Assembly (NCBI GenBank): GCA_035048485.1 | Contig: CM068592.1 | Location: 35,038,001-35,102,000 of the forward strand | Source of the DNA: Pteria penguin | Taxonomy: Eukaryota; Mollusca; Bivalvia; Pterioida; Pteriidae | Length of the DNA stretch: 64,000 nt | Reading direction: 5' to 3' | Shown here: piece after piece, positions 34,169 to 46,689 of the stretch | How the letters are laid out: every line of letters starts with the position of its first letter | Position numbering within the stretch: the first letter of the stretch is position 1 | Translations under genes and position numbers: made by a program | Notes under the pieces: model-generated | Database searches by the model: none | Told to the model about the DNA's origin: nothing | What the model saw: only the letters and a program-made list of their open reading frames with translations

Positions 34169-37100
34169 ATTCGACGGCAACAATTATCGGTAGTGTTATT
34201 AGTGGTATAACAGTCATATGTGGTGCCATTGTGGGATCAATATACTATTGCAGGCGAAATGGAAGTGAAGATATAGAAAACGGCGGGCACGTTCGGGTGC
34301 ACGTTAGTCAACATTTTCATGCCAATGCAGGTTTGTATCATCGAAAATGTTAAATTTCTTTATATTTTACGGAAAATGTACTATACAACTTGCAAGAAAG
34401 AAAATGCACGTATAATATCAATATTTGTAAAGCAAAATTCCTTAATATTGAAATAAAGTTGTATGTGTTTGATACGTATGTAAGCAGCATTTTAAACTAT
34501 AGAAGTTTATAAAGCAGTTTATAAATAGGAAATGGAAGTTTCCAGTATGATATTTTGGCGTTAAAAGCGCATATATATAGAATAAGTGCCTTATTTTGTG
34601 TTTTCATGCAGGAATAAAGTACAATGTCTGATGCATTTATGAGATATAATGCGCTAACGCGCATTATATCTAATAAATGCATCCGCCATTGTACTTTATT
34701 CCTGTATGAAAACACAAAATAAGACACTTATTCTATATATAACACATTCTTAAATTTGTTAAAACGGATTAAATTCGTTTCAACAAATTTGAGGAATTTG
34801 TCATAACGAATTAAAACTGTTATAACAAATTTGAGGAATTCGATATAACGAATTAAATCTGTTATAACAAATTTGTTGAATTCGTTTTAACAGATTTTGA
34901 AATTCATTTTAACAAATTAAATTCGAAATAACGAATTCTAAAATTCATATATTCTTCATAATAACAGATTTAAAACGTTTTAACGAATTCCTTAAATTTG
35001 ATAAACGAAATTAATCCGCTTTTACAAATTCAAGAATCAGTTAAAACGAATTTAATCCGTTTTAACAAATTCAAAAATTCGTTATATCAAATTCAAAAAT
35101 ATTTTTTGATAGGTCTCTATTCGTTATAACGAATTTCTCAAATTTGTTATAACAGATTTAATACGTTAAAACGAATTCTTAAAATTAATTAAAACGAATT
35201 TAATCCGTTTTAATATATTCAAGAATTCGTTAAAACGAATTTAATCCGTTTTAACCAATTCAAGAATTCGTTATATCAAATTCAAAAATTTTTTTTGATA
35301 GGTCCGAAATGGGCTTCCGTAAGAAATGCACAGTTATATACAAGAATCTCTAAAATATTACCCGATAATTTTTTCTACAGTATTACTTGAGACAAAGCCT
35401 ACCTGATTCATTTATTCAAGTGTTAGCGAAACCTACAACTTGTTCATATAATTGGATTATAGAAAAGCGTCCTTATAATAAAAACAGAAGAGGCCATAGA
35501 ATATGCCGATATTGTAACATCAATGATATTGAAGATGACCACCATTTTATTCTAGCTTGCATTTTATATCATGATTTGCATTCAGTGGATATCAATAGCT
35601 ATTATTATAGAAATCCTTCAATGTTTAAACCTTAAGCTTGTTCAGTTGCTCACCGTGAAGAACAGGAAAGGTTTATGCGAATTATCCAAATGTCTCATTT
35701 ATGCATCCAAACGTAGATTACATGATTCAGGTACTTATTTATTTTGATTATTATACTAACCATGTGATTTATTACAATCATATCATATTTGTTTTCGTTC
35801 ATTCTTACCATATCATGTATTTATTATCATAGCAATATCATGTAATTTTTCAAACTCCAAATTTTCACTCCACTCACTGTTTACATAATTATTCATTTAT
35901 ATGGTATACATGTATATGTTTTGAAATAAAGTATGCTGTGATATTTTTTAGACTGATTAGCTTAATGGTTTTCTTTTTATAGTACTTGACATGTGTTGTG
36001 TAAACTTGAAACTTTCAAGAGTTGAGTCTAATTATACGATAACATGCGGCAGTAAAACATTATTTGAAGAATTTCTAAACTCTGTAGTATTTACAAAATA
36101 TGATATTTGATGAGTGTAGTGGATAATTGTGTCTGTTGTCAGATTGAAAGTTCATGAAAGGTGCTGCTAGCCAAACTGGAGAAGATATCTGGTTTTCATA
36201 CGTCCATGAATATGAATCGTGACACATCGCAGTGCGTGTGTGCACTGACCCTCTGTATATCCGTGGCGACAATTTTTATACAGCTGAATCAGACATCTCC
36301 TTACCTGTCTATTTGAGAAAAGTTTAACCACGGTCATCATACACACTGTTAGTTCTTATCATTTTCCCACTGAAAGGCAATAACATTTAATTATATTCAG
36401 GTTGCTGATTTGTAGTATTCGTAATCCTTAAATCAGTGATCGGTAAGTATCTATAAAACGGCTTTACAAATTCACTGAATGTCTTTCAAACTTTAACCCC
36501 TAATAATCTTAACCTACGGTTAAAGTTTTCAACCAATGAATCCTGATTCACTGTGAATACAGTCATACTACCCACCGAAGTGTTACTCTTATCGCTCATT
36601 CATCACACAATTGATTATGAAATATTACCCATTTGACCTCCAGCAGAATGTCATATTCCGTTTGACCATATTTCTCTTTCTATCCCTCATAGCTGATCAA
36701 CGACATAAGCATTCCTTTAATGTTAATATCTTTGTATAATCTTTCTTTTAGGATGTGAGAACCAAGAAGACAACACCCATAGTACAGGCAACGGAGGTGA
36801 GTGTTATCCTATAACATTTCACGGTGATACGCGGAGAGACAAATGTGTCATTAGGATAATCTGAGAATGCACTTTTGTACTTCGAACATTTGAATTCGGT
36901 AACACTTATAAATCTGGAGCTTGCAACTTTCTGACCACAAGATTATGCAAAAATCATAAATCTTGCATTTGGTCCCCTAGAAATAAGGTGATGACTGTCG
37001 TACCTTTTGACTATCAGTCAAGGACTCTTATGGACCAGAAACCATCATATACTTACAGACAGATTTAAAACACTTTTTATTTTTATTGACGACACTATAT

Positions 37101-39930
37101 TATTGATATTTTTAAAAATTTTATTCCATGATTAAGTGCTTAATTTTTTCTTTTTTTTTTTTTTTTTTGAAATCTCAGTTTTAATTTTCTTTATGGAACA
37201 CTTTGCACGGAATTTTTTTTATTATCCTGATGTATGCATCTTTACTGATGTATAACACCAACTCTGTTACCAGATTTACGTGACAGTGATGTCATAAAAC
37301 AGTTTCGCAAGAAAAAAAGAGGAGCTACTGGCTAAGTTATGTTGCAGAAGTCACCATGGAGCTATACAATACATGAATTTTAAAACATATAACACATAGC
37401 CGGACCATCTTGTCCGACTCACCGTCTTAGTCACCTCATAGATATACAGTCAAACTTCAAATAATATAATAGAACATTTAACACATTACAAAAATATTTG
37501 ATTGTAGTGCAATTACGATACCGACTTAGGACGGTCATTTAATTTGACAAAAGCCAAACAAATGGTGTGGTTAACCGGTTTACGGGCCCACCTTCCCACT
37601 CACCGTAACCACAGAACTATCAAAGGACGTACATTTAAAAAATTATAAATAATCCTCCATGTAAAGAAAAAGGGTCAACTAAATTTTAAACAAACATTGT
37701 TATAATATCTTGTATGTTTAATTCTACTTTTTGTAATGCACATCCGATCAGTGGTGGAGTTGTCATGCAGCAAAATCAGATTGAAGGTCTTTTTTCTGCA
37801 ACACTACAAATTGCCCATACCTGTTACAAGTGATCCCCAAATATTCATGTGGCTGTCTGAATTCTATGCATTTTTCCGCGTGAAGGCAAGGAAAAGGGAG
37901 CTATGTATAGATCTGAAATACATATTACGAAGTGTCAAAACTGGTATTCTAATTCACTTGTTTGATTAGCGTTCAGACATCCATAACCACGAAATACCGT
38001 CCTCAAATGTATAAATACCTTGTACGTTTTCTTTGTCTACATGTCCTGTCTCCAACCATCAAAAGTACTTTCTATAACAACTTCGTCTAGTGCTCTCAGC
38101 GTCCATCATAAGTCTCATATCAAGGACGATTTGCATGTCCTACCATTCACGTGCACAATTGCTGCAAATATGTTGAACCAACAAACTAATGTCGTATATA
38201 TGTACATGACGTACCACCATACGACATGCTTTCCAGCATGTTATTTCATCTCGGCGCGTCCCATCAAAATAGCTGTTTACGATGCGATGTCGTCACTCAC
38301 GTGTGAATCAATTTGTGACTAATAAATTAATCGTAAAATTTTGATAATATGAAAATATAGAAACTTCCGTCAATGCAATAAGTATCAACTCGTTACTCGG
38401 AAGAATTTTAAAAATTACGCTATCCGTCCCTAGCAAAAAGGAATGTGGTAGCAATTTCAAAGATAAAAAAACGATGTTTGTGTTACAAGCGTCGCCAGAA
38501 AAACTCTGTTTCCAAGATATAATCACGGTATACCTGTCGGAAACAATAAAACACAGTACGTTTATCCCCTAAATATAACGAAATTACGATGACACAATAG
38601 ATAATGATCATTTGGCATGTGAAATGAAGAAAAAGTGTGAAATGCGGTTGGTCAATTTGCGTAGTCTGGTATTGTAATGCTAAATGCCACACATTTTATT
38701 TTAAATATATTGAAAAGATCATATATATGATTAATTGAAATTACATTTTCATTACTGTGATATATATATATATATATATTTTTTTTTTTTGTTAAATGTA
38801 TTTTAGTATAGTGGTTTCCTTTTTTAAGAATAGATGCAGGCATTGTTGTTATATTTTATTTGTGTGAGGAAATGTCTTAGAGTTATTATTGGGAGAGTAA
38901 GGAAGAAATCTACTATCTTCTTTTACCACGTTATGAAGTTTTGAATATGGATGAATATTTTTAACTTATGACTATTTTTATATAATTCAAATATAGATAG
39001 TAATAATGATACAAACTAAAATAATTTACACAAGAAAAGGGAATATAAAGTTCATTGTTCAAATATGGAAAATAATCAGGTGTACGTTTAAAGATATACT
39101 GTTCATGTATTTCACTGCAACTGCATTTCACCAAATAACGTAACAGTAAAGATTATTCGAGCATATTAGATCTCACTATCATTTTCTTTCAAAACAGAAT
39201 ATATCTTAATATCTTAAGATATTCAAAAGTTGGTTAAACCGGTATACTGTAACTTCTGCAAATTGACACCGGTATACTGTAACTTCTGCAAATTGACTGA
39301 CTATACTAAGCCGTTATTTTTAACTAGAATTTGGACTAAATTAACAATATCCGAAAACTTTAATTCAGAATTCTGAGTTTAGATAAGATTTTGAGACATT
39401 TTCAATTTCATTAGCGGCATTTTGATGATTACTTTTTATGTGATGTCTCCAATGTTATTCTGTCCTTTACAAACTTTTTAGATGCAGACGATATCATTGA
39501 ATTTGAAGGCGACAATCACTGTTTTTCGAACTTTTATCCTTCGGAAATAAAAATTAATGAGATGACCTTTCTGAATGCTGAACACTTTTACCAATACAAG
39601 AAGGCAGATTATCACGGGAAAGAAGACATTAAGAATGATATAAAACACGCTACCACAACATTTACAGCTAGAGAGATAGCAAAAAAAAATTTAGATCGTA
39701 AACTTAAAAACTCTTGGATGAAAAAAGGACGAATTGATGCAATGCAGGAAGTCATACGTTTGAAATTCAAACAACACGAAACATTTCGCAATGAGCTTCG
39801 CAAAAGTAAGAAGAAAGATTTACGTCATACAAGCACCACTGATGATTTTTGGGGAGTAGGTAAACATAGTAAAGGTCAAAATAAGCTCGGAAAATTACTC
39901 ATGCAAATAAGAGATGAAAATATTAAATGA
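34169..39930 (+). CDS. Transmembrane protein with a C-terminal NADAR domain (3' exons of a gene)
   Basis: Three exons, all phase 1: 34169-34330 (acceptor TTTTCCAG, donor CAG/GTTTGT), 36752-36796 (acceptor TTCTTTTAG, donor GAG/GTGAGT) and 39482-39930 (acceptor CTTTTTAG, stop TGA). The first gives a transmembrane helix (IIGSVISGITVICGAIVGSI) followed by YYCRR, a positive stop-transfer. The second is a 15-residue acidic linker. The third encodes a NADAR/YbiA-like domain: CFSNFYPSEI, then FLNAEHFYQYKKADY (AEH-x-Y-Q motif), and at the end DDFWGVGKHSKGQNKLGKLL, the usual D-x-WG-x-G ... N-x-LG-x-LM signature. NADAR proteins are N-glycosidases acting on ADP-ribose-type or riboflavin-precursor substrates. 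Here the domain would face the cytosol. The 5' exons were not found, so signal peptide and ectodomain are unknown. Introns hold MITE, minisatellite, LINE and PLE debris. Confidence 0.75.
34571..34740. repeat. 170-bp near-perfect palindrome (MITE-like)
   Basis: Arms of about 80 bp pair almost throughout (ATATATAGAATAAGTG.. at the left against ..CACTTATTCTATATAT at the right) around the centre GCGCTAACGCGC. It lies in an intron of the NADAR gene. Confidence 0.9.
34741..35300. repeat. Minisatellite of palindromic AACGAATT-type units
   Basis: About 560 bp of loose 28-32 bp units alternating AACGAATTTAATCCG and TTTTAACAAATTC. Units are self-complementary, so the strand cannot be assigned. The right edge holds two copies of TTTTTTTGATAGGTC about 190 bp apart. 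Confidence 0.85.
35340..35945 (+). pseudogene. LINE 3' end (C-terminus of ORF2 and tail)
   Basis: 35387-35635 encodes the Cys/His C-terminal segment of many non-LTR RT proteins (ICRYCNINDIEDDHHFILAC, then YYYRNPSMFK). A frameshift near 35632 leads into VQLLTVKNRKGLCELSKCLI and a stop. The AT-rich tail contains AATAAAG near 35925. It is a 5'-truncated insertion in an intron of the NADAR gene. Which LINE clade is uncertain; it need not belong to the element at 20 kb. Confidence 0.7.
36930..37075 (+). mobile_element. Diverged PLE-B 3' fragment
   Basis: AATCTTGCATTTGGTCCCCT and CTATCAGTCAAGGACTCTTA follow the order of the PLE-B end. Confidence 0.45.
37312..37680 (-). mobile_element. PLE-B tail, variant subfamily
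   Basis: Minus-strand tail from the T-rich terminus to the Met-less 5' edge near 37680. It carries at about 37398-37461 the same extra 60 bp (CATAGCCGGACCATCTTGTC and on) as the plus-strand copy at 17272-17335. Confidence 0.75.
37690..39235. other. Intronic stretch without recognisable gene
   Basis: Short open frames (37736-37969 and 38020-38322) have no recognisable domains and no supporting neighbours. A (TA)n followed by T-run lies at 38760-38790. Confidence 0.4.
39238..39297. repeat. Perfect 30-bp tandem duplication
   Basis: Two identical units starting ACCGGTATACTGTAACTTCT directly adjoin, 184 bp upstream of the NADAR-domain exon. Confidence 0.9.
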
Positions 39931-40314
39931 AAGTCGATTATTTTCATCAAACGTAACATCCATTTATTAAATCTTTTATGTACATGTATATACAGTATAC
40001 AACTGCATTTTAATATCTTCCTTGTAAAACTATGATATTGTTATACTGTCACAAACATTAAAATGATTTGTTGTGAATTGTTTGTCAATACTCTAATATC
40101 ATGGATGTTATTGTAAATTGTTCTTCGTCAAATAAATTAGCGTCTTAGAAATAATAGATAAATGTAATACATTTCTCAATGTCTAATGCCTGTATCATTT
40201 TATTAGTCGGATTTTTATTCATTTCTTTAAGTATTACATTTACTGAACACTTGGTGTTACAGTGGTTAGCGACCAATAGGCACCATCTGCGCCCAACTCC
40301 TACCTAACATATTT

Positions 40315-40820
40315 CTTTAATCATGCGAAGCAGAATTATGTCTTTGCTCTGTAAAGGAAAAAAGCATTTGGCTCTTCAGTTCAACTTCATTTACATGTAT
40401 ATAATGATTTCCTATCGATAATCCTACTTGCACGGATAACCTGTGATTTTCCAATAAAATATTAAACTAGGTGTATGTAAGTGATGGATTAACTAAGTCG
40501 CTGTGGAGGTTCTATGGAGCTTGGCCTACCACATCACATCTCTTAATCTAGAATAGTGTATGTTATTCTGGCTCAGACTCAACCCGACCACGTACAGACC
40601 ACTTACTGCACTTACGTGACGGGTGTTTCTAGCAAGCACGAGCACCTACTTCTACTCTGTTTTGGGGAATTCACATATGTTCCTTAGTAGATCTTTTCGG
40701 GGTTTTTTTATATCTGAGTTTTTATTTTCATTGATTTTGTTTGTCTTTTGATGATATATTCTGATGATTTTCACACAATTTTGACTTCTGGGTTAGTTTT
40801 ATCCATCATCTTTCCAATGA
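40315..40820 (+). mobile_element. Old PLE-A copy
   Basis: Decayed RT (CATGCGAAGCAGAATTATGT, compare ATACGAAGCTGAATTCATTC; then GGAAAAAAGCATTTGGCTCT), a decayed C-terminus (GTCGCTGTGGAGGTTCTATG) and the tail with GTGACGGGTGTTTCTAGCAA, to TTTATCCATCATCTTTCC. Confidence 0.65.
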
Positions 40821-41640
40821 AGTGACCACATTCGGTATAAATATCAAACTGTTGTAATATTATACTGCATACGTTAAGGCATGAATACTCAGAAACTCAA
40901 ATTGACAAGGACTGAAAATGATGCAGTGCAATACATATCCGTTCAACACTCAAGTCAAATGTTGGTCTTCCTTAAATGTGCTACCCGTACAAACGGATTG
41001 TATCAGACAAAAGGTCATGTGAGGTTTTATGCGTCATTTAATGGTTTATCAATTTTGTCTTTAAACGTATGTTTGCGTTTTATAATTTTGCTTTTGATGT
41101 AGTTAGGCTCATACTTTTAGGTCAACTTTTTTTATTAAAATACTCATCAAATATTTGCACTTTTTAATTTTTTTTATCCAAGATTCGGCCTTGAACATCA
41201 CTTAAGAGACATACTTCTTGAAGTGAGCGTATGGTGGACGGAATTTATACATGTATATATGTTCAGATATATCTCCTGTTACGCAGTGGTGTATCTGTTA
41301 CGCAGTGGTGTTCAACTCTTGTCTTTTAGAATTTTATTTGTTGTACATTATATTAAAATAATTCAAATATTAAAATAATTTACAATAAAGACAAAAACTA
41401 AAAGAAAAAACTCCGTTTTGCGGAAACTAAATCAGTATATCATATATTATGAATTATTTCATGTGTTGCTTTTATTAACATAATAAAATATATATCGAAA
41501 ACAAGCATGTTGATTTCTTATTCTGACACAAACTTTAGTAAATGCATGCAGTAATGAGAAATGTATGTGCCATTTGAAGTTTACTTGACTTAAGTGTTAT
41601 TATACCCGTTTTCCTGATGTAATGTTGCAGTGGCACTTTC

Positions 41641-41766
<126 letters not shown>

Positions 41767-41769
41767 TAC

Positions 41770-42020
41770 TGTATATTTCCATGGTGACTTCTATCGTACG
41801 GCTGAGTCAGTAACTTTTCTTTCTTCCTTTGTAGATATTTGTCAGTACTTTTAATGTATTTCTATATAGTATCTTTAAAATTCAGGATTATCCAGTGTTA
41901 ATATATCATATAGGTATCTAGGTATGTCATTAAACATATCAATTAGGTCGAAACGTTTTAATGTTAGAGGTCGAAGCATGAAATCCTGGTTGTGAAATCT
42001 ATCGTTTAACAACATGCTCT
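41770..42020. mobile_element. PLE-B fragments in opposite orientations
   Basis: 41770-41840 (plus) matches the terminal part of the tail (CCATGGTGACTTCTATC, CAGTAACTTTTCTTTC). 41880-42010 (minus) encodes a decayed catalytic region (KRFDLIDMFNDIPRYLYDIL, against DLIDKFNNTCRYLDDIL in good copies). Confidence 0.55.
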
Positions 42021-42385
42021 CATAACATTGCAGCATGGCAATACACTGATTTAAAGTGACATATTTGTTTTTCCTTTCAAAGAATTGCATTTTTGTACAT
42101 GCAAAAAATGTCAAGATTTTTGAAAACCACTAATGTATGTTTCAGCAGTAATATTCTGGACAATTTTTAAAAACCAGAGTAGATATCAATGTCTATAACT
42201 AACTTACTATAGAACTGATGAAAAGGTCTCTTTCCAAAGAAATGTAAATGTATAATTTCAAAGTCCTATTTCTATTTTCGAAACCTTACAGCATACGTTA
42301 ATAACTAGGCACATACAGAGACGAAACAAGAAAGAAATTGACAGGTATAAAGAGACATAAAACTGTATATACATGTATACATAAT

Positions 42386-43949
42386 CTAAAATTCTGAGAT
42401 CTTTTTGATTATAAAGAAATATGATAACAGGAAACATAAAAATATTATACTGGAATTTTCTCCACTGCCTGTTGTAGTTGAATAAGCAGACGGTATGTCT
42501 TTTGCTGTCGATTTAGAAAATTCCGCATCTGAGGTAGTCGAGGAAGTAGATTGTATGCCTGTTACACTCCAAGTAGAAAACTGTTTTTCTGTAGTAGTCG
42601 AATTAGCAGTCTGCACAATCCGTATAACTGACACAAAAGCTGGAAATAAAGCAAACACTATTATGACAAGTTGAAATTTTGTGAATTAAACATATATCCG
42701 CTATACTGCAATAACCTTGGTTAGAACGAAAGAGATGTCACTGTAAACTGTGTTTTACCTATTATTGTAAATAGAAAACCTGTAAAACATCATATAATTA
42801 CATCAGTTATATTCATAGAAGACAAGACATTAGCATACTATATTACTACTGCCCACCCTTTTCTATTCATATTTCAGTTTTTCCCCATGAATGAAATCTT
42901 CTGTCTTAAAGGATAAGGAGGCTTGCTGTCACCAAAATAATGAACAAATTAAACGCAGAAATGAGTGCGTGTTCGTGCAGCGAGTTGGTTTAGAAAGTTA
43001 TATTTAAAGCGTTCTGGATCAGATTAAAGTAGAATTCACCTTGATTTTCACCCATATATACACGTACAAACACACATATTTCCTACACAAACACACACAT
43101 ATATGTGTAAAGGTGTATACGTGTATGTATATGAGTTAAATCAAGGTCAGTTCTATCAATTTCTGGTTACCTGCCTACTGTCACAAAGTATGTTTACTAA
43201 AACATTTACTGTCAGAATGGTTGCCCCATATTCATCGATCATGTCATATTAACATTTATCGCACTCGGACAAAATTGTCACATTCCATTGGGTAAGAAAC
43301 TGTCTCGTGGTGACCCCCTATGAGACTATAGGGGATCAGTAAAATTTCTTAGGGAGCAATATGGCTGCCACCTGCACTTTTTGTTACCGAAAAACAAAAA
43401 TGTCCATCTACAGGTATTCAATGAACATTTTCGAGTTACCTCCCTCAATGCACGCGACGTCAGATAAATAGAAAACCTCTCGGCGATTTAGTTTGTCTAC
43501 AAGTATGGCTCGGTGTGGGCAGATGACACGATAGGAAATCGACGAGAAAAAAAGGAGTATTCATGCATTTGTTCTTTCATAACAAGGTATAAAAAGTCCT
43601 CCGGGCCATAAATTCGTTATATGGTTTGTAACTGACCCAACACGGAATCATAAAGGGTCAGCAACAAACTATATAACTACTAATCTTTACCTGCTGACGT
43701 CACTTTTAATCTTTCGTTTAAATATTCACGGGTATTTTTAGAACGAGAAAAACAGTACATAAAGGTGTGCAAATTAAACAAAACTGAAAATAGGTGAACC
43801 CTGGACATTGACTGAGATCCAACAGCTACATTTTGTAAGACTACGGCACGGCAGATGATGCCGATCATTCCAAACGACAACACCAACACATTTAACCAAT
43901 CATCAATTTTTTTTTCAAAATGGCCGTGCTCAAGATCCAACTTACACAT
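42386..43949 (-). CDS. Possible two-exon membrane protein, unrecognised
   Basis: Candidate exon 1, 43949-43690: Met start, two hydrophobic stretches (LNVLVLSFGMIGIICRAVVL and HLFSVLFNLHTFMYCF), ending GCA G with donor GTAAAG. Candidate last exon, 42639-42386: acceptor TTTATTTCCAG, then a Ser/Thr-rich segment and a C-terminal hydrophobic helix (SIIFLCFLLSYFFIIKK). The phases agree (1 and 1). The Ser/Thr stalk plus helix looks like the end of a cell-surface protein; the first exon is less convincing, and exons may be missing between them. No family recognised. Confidence 0.3.
43616..43677. repeat. 62-bp hairpin
   Basis: Inverted arms of 23 bp with three mismatches (GTTATATGGTTTGTAACTGA..), loop of 16 bp. 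It sits just beside the candidate exon at 43690-43949. Confidence 0.7.
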
Positions 43950-44228
43950 GCTTATTTAAAATGCTATTAAAACCGATCCATATCTGGCTTCATATGATCT
44001 TTAAAATCACAAAATATAATGTATTTTTTTTTACTGTGAAAACATTTGTAAATTATTCTTAAACTGATGAACATTTTCGTCATATATTGCTCTACCCTTA
44101 GATTGGTTCTCTCGCTCTAACTTTTGGTTCAGTTTGGTAAAGAGTTTTTTGAAATAATGGTGCCTACAGCGTCACAGAAAAGACATAAAATGTCGAAATG
44201 CGAATATGGTACACCAAACTGTTACACC

Positions 44229-44397
<169 letters not shown>

Positions 44398-44809
44398 CTG
44401 GTATACACTGTAGATGAGTGAAAGTATAAACTTTAAATTCCTCAAAGTTATTCTGACTATTCATAAATTGTCATATCCAAAGAGTGTTGATATTGTAATG
44501 GAATATAGATTACGTTTCATAGTATTTGTCTTTGAAATAGGTCTCAAGATATCATTTGACAACTGACACTACTTTTCACTGTGACATTTACGAAAATGTA
44601 TCACAGTAACAAGCAAGAAAAACACGGGAAAATCAAGTCTGTCACATACAATTAATAATAAAGAATTTTAAAAAGTGTATTCGAAGAGAGTTCAATTATT
44701 AGAGAGAAAACAGAAGACATCTGACAAAGCTGTATGACACAAATCATGATATACATGATCTGTTTAAACATGCCATAAAATGCAACTTTAAGATATGAAT
44801 ATTGAAATT

Positions 44810-45170
44810 TTTTATTGTGCTAGGTACCTGCAATGTTAAGATGATGGATAAATCCAAACCACAAGTCCAAAAATCATGAAACCATAGGACATACAAAATC
44901 AGTGAAAATGAAAAACAAGTGGAAAATAACAAAATATGTCTACTTGAAGAGTATATGTGAACCCCTGTGATGGAGTGAGATCAGGTGCCCGGGGAGAGTG
45001 AGCATCTCCTGCTTGCTAGCAACACCCGTCACATATACCCCTAAGAAAGAGTCAAATCGTGTGAATTCCATATGTATTTATATGTGGAGAAGTCAAAGTA
45101 GGTAACCTTCTAGTATAGAAGGTGTCAAATCTGTGTAAAGTGATCGGAATTGGTCTCAGTCCAGAATAAA
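44810..45170 (-). mobile_element. PLE-A tail, solitary
   Basis: Minus-strand copy of the complete PLE-A non-coding tail, from the last codons (CTGGACTGAGACC-like, 45170) to GATGGATAAATCC (44843) and slightly beyond. No RT is attached, so this is an extreme 5' truncation. Confidence 0.8.
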
Positions 45171-45429
45171 TTAATACCGATTTGCCCTTCATGACAAGTA
45201 ATGCAGCAAATTCCAACAAGGTGCACGTTCAATTCATTAGAATATTCGTTAGGATAAGTTTCAACACTTACTGATTAAAATTCCCCGTATATACATCTGT
45301 GACAACATATTCTTCATGTATTGGTACCCTGGAAAAAAACATCGCTGAATGAATACTTAATTTCGAATATTAGATAAACATTTAGATTAAATTTACTAGG
45401 TCCTTTTTGACTATATTAGAATGGATAAC

Positions 45430-45510
45430 AATATATATAGAACATATATACCTTTTAATTTTGTGCACTATATGCGCATTTCGACAATTTATGTCTCTTC
45501 AGTGTGCTCG
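45430..45510 (-). repeat. Copy of the about 80-bp hammerhead-like repeat
   Basis: On the minus strand: CTGAAGA, GACA..TGTC, GAAA and TGCGC..GTGCA, with the same ATATATAGAACATATATA edge as the insert at 30089-30166. Confidence 0.6.
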
Positions 45511-45519
45511 TGGCCAAAG

Positions 45520-46195
45520 TTTTTTCCACATACAGAAAATATCATGAAAAAATCATTCGTGTAAATTTTCATTAAATTACATAGAAAAAATCACCACTTA
45601 AAATTAAAAATTTTTCGGGTGGCGGACGATGTAATACCGTGTTGGAAGAGGTTAAGTAATATCGGCTTCCCTTTGCTGTAAATTTCAAACTGGAAAAAAA
45701 CTATTTTCTTTTTTCTACGCTTCAAACAGATGATTACTATATTTGAACAGAAAAGTGCAAAGTATACACTCTAAATTTAATACATTCAACTATATGAAGT
45801 AACTGCGTAAATGGCGTATTAATATTACATATTATTATACATTTCTGGTGAGAAGTAAATGTTTACAAGAGATATAATTTTATATATTCCTTTGTGCCAT
45901 GCTCCTTTTAACACATCTACATTTGCCTCCTCCAAGAAATTCGGTCATGATTAATATTTAAAAATCACGCTAGAAGTTATATCGGACAGCAGGATGTTCA
46001 TTAAACTTATTCCTCGTTACATTCTTATTGCAGTGGTAACTTTTGTTATAATTTATACAATGCAATGAGAATAATTTATTGTGTAGTCGTTATAAAGTTT
46101 TCAAATAATAAAGAGGTATTTACAATGACTGTAAATTTTGCATGTTCTCCAAAATTCCTGATTATATTCTAAAGGAATCTCAATGTTATAAATAT
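45520..46195. other. No gene recognised
   Basis: AT-rich with short shadow frames only. Confidence 0.4.
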
Positions 46196-46204
46196 CGAGC
46201 CTAT

Positions 46205-46470
46205 AATTAAGCCTACTAGTCATAAAAGAGAAAACAGAAGACATACAGCAAAGCTGTATGACACAAATCACCAATGAATTGCACACTAAAATGATAATAG
46301 TAGAATATATACGGAAAACGACATTACAAAAAATTCGATTGTACCGCGGTTACGATACCGTCTTAGGACGGTCAATTGAAGTAACAAACGTCACTCAGCT
46401 GGTGTGGTTAACCGGTTTACAGGCGCCCACCTTCCCATTCATCGCAAAATCAGCACAATCAAAGAAAGAA
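46205..46470 (-). mobile_element. PLE-B tail, older subfamily
   Basis: Minus strand: GGTTAACCACACC-type block, GACGGTCCTAAGACGG and a terminal GTCTTCTGTTTTCTCTTTT end. It matches 52700-52980 better than the younger tails. Confidence 0.6.
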
Positions 46471-46689
46471 ATGAGCAGTGAAGTTTTGAAGTATTCTTTC
46501 ACATGATTTGCTTTATGTATTTCTCCCAAATTTAAATTTAATATGTATGAAAAAAAAGAGTAGAAGGCCTTAAACTACAAATAAGCAGTTTTCGACTTTT
46601 TAGCGGAAGGACCCATATTTCGTGAAAACACACTTTGATTTACTTAAGAAGTATACTGAAGACATCATCAAAATGCGGTAATTTCTGGT

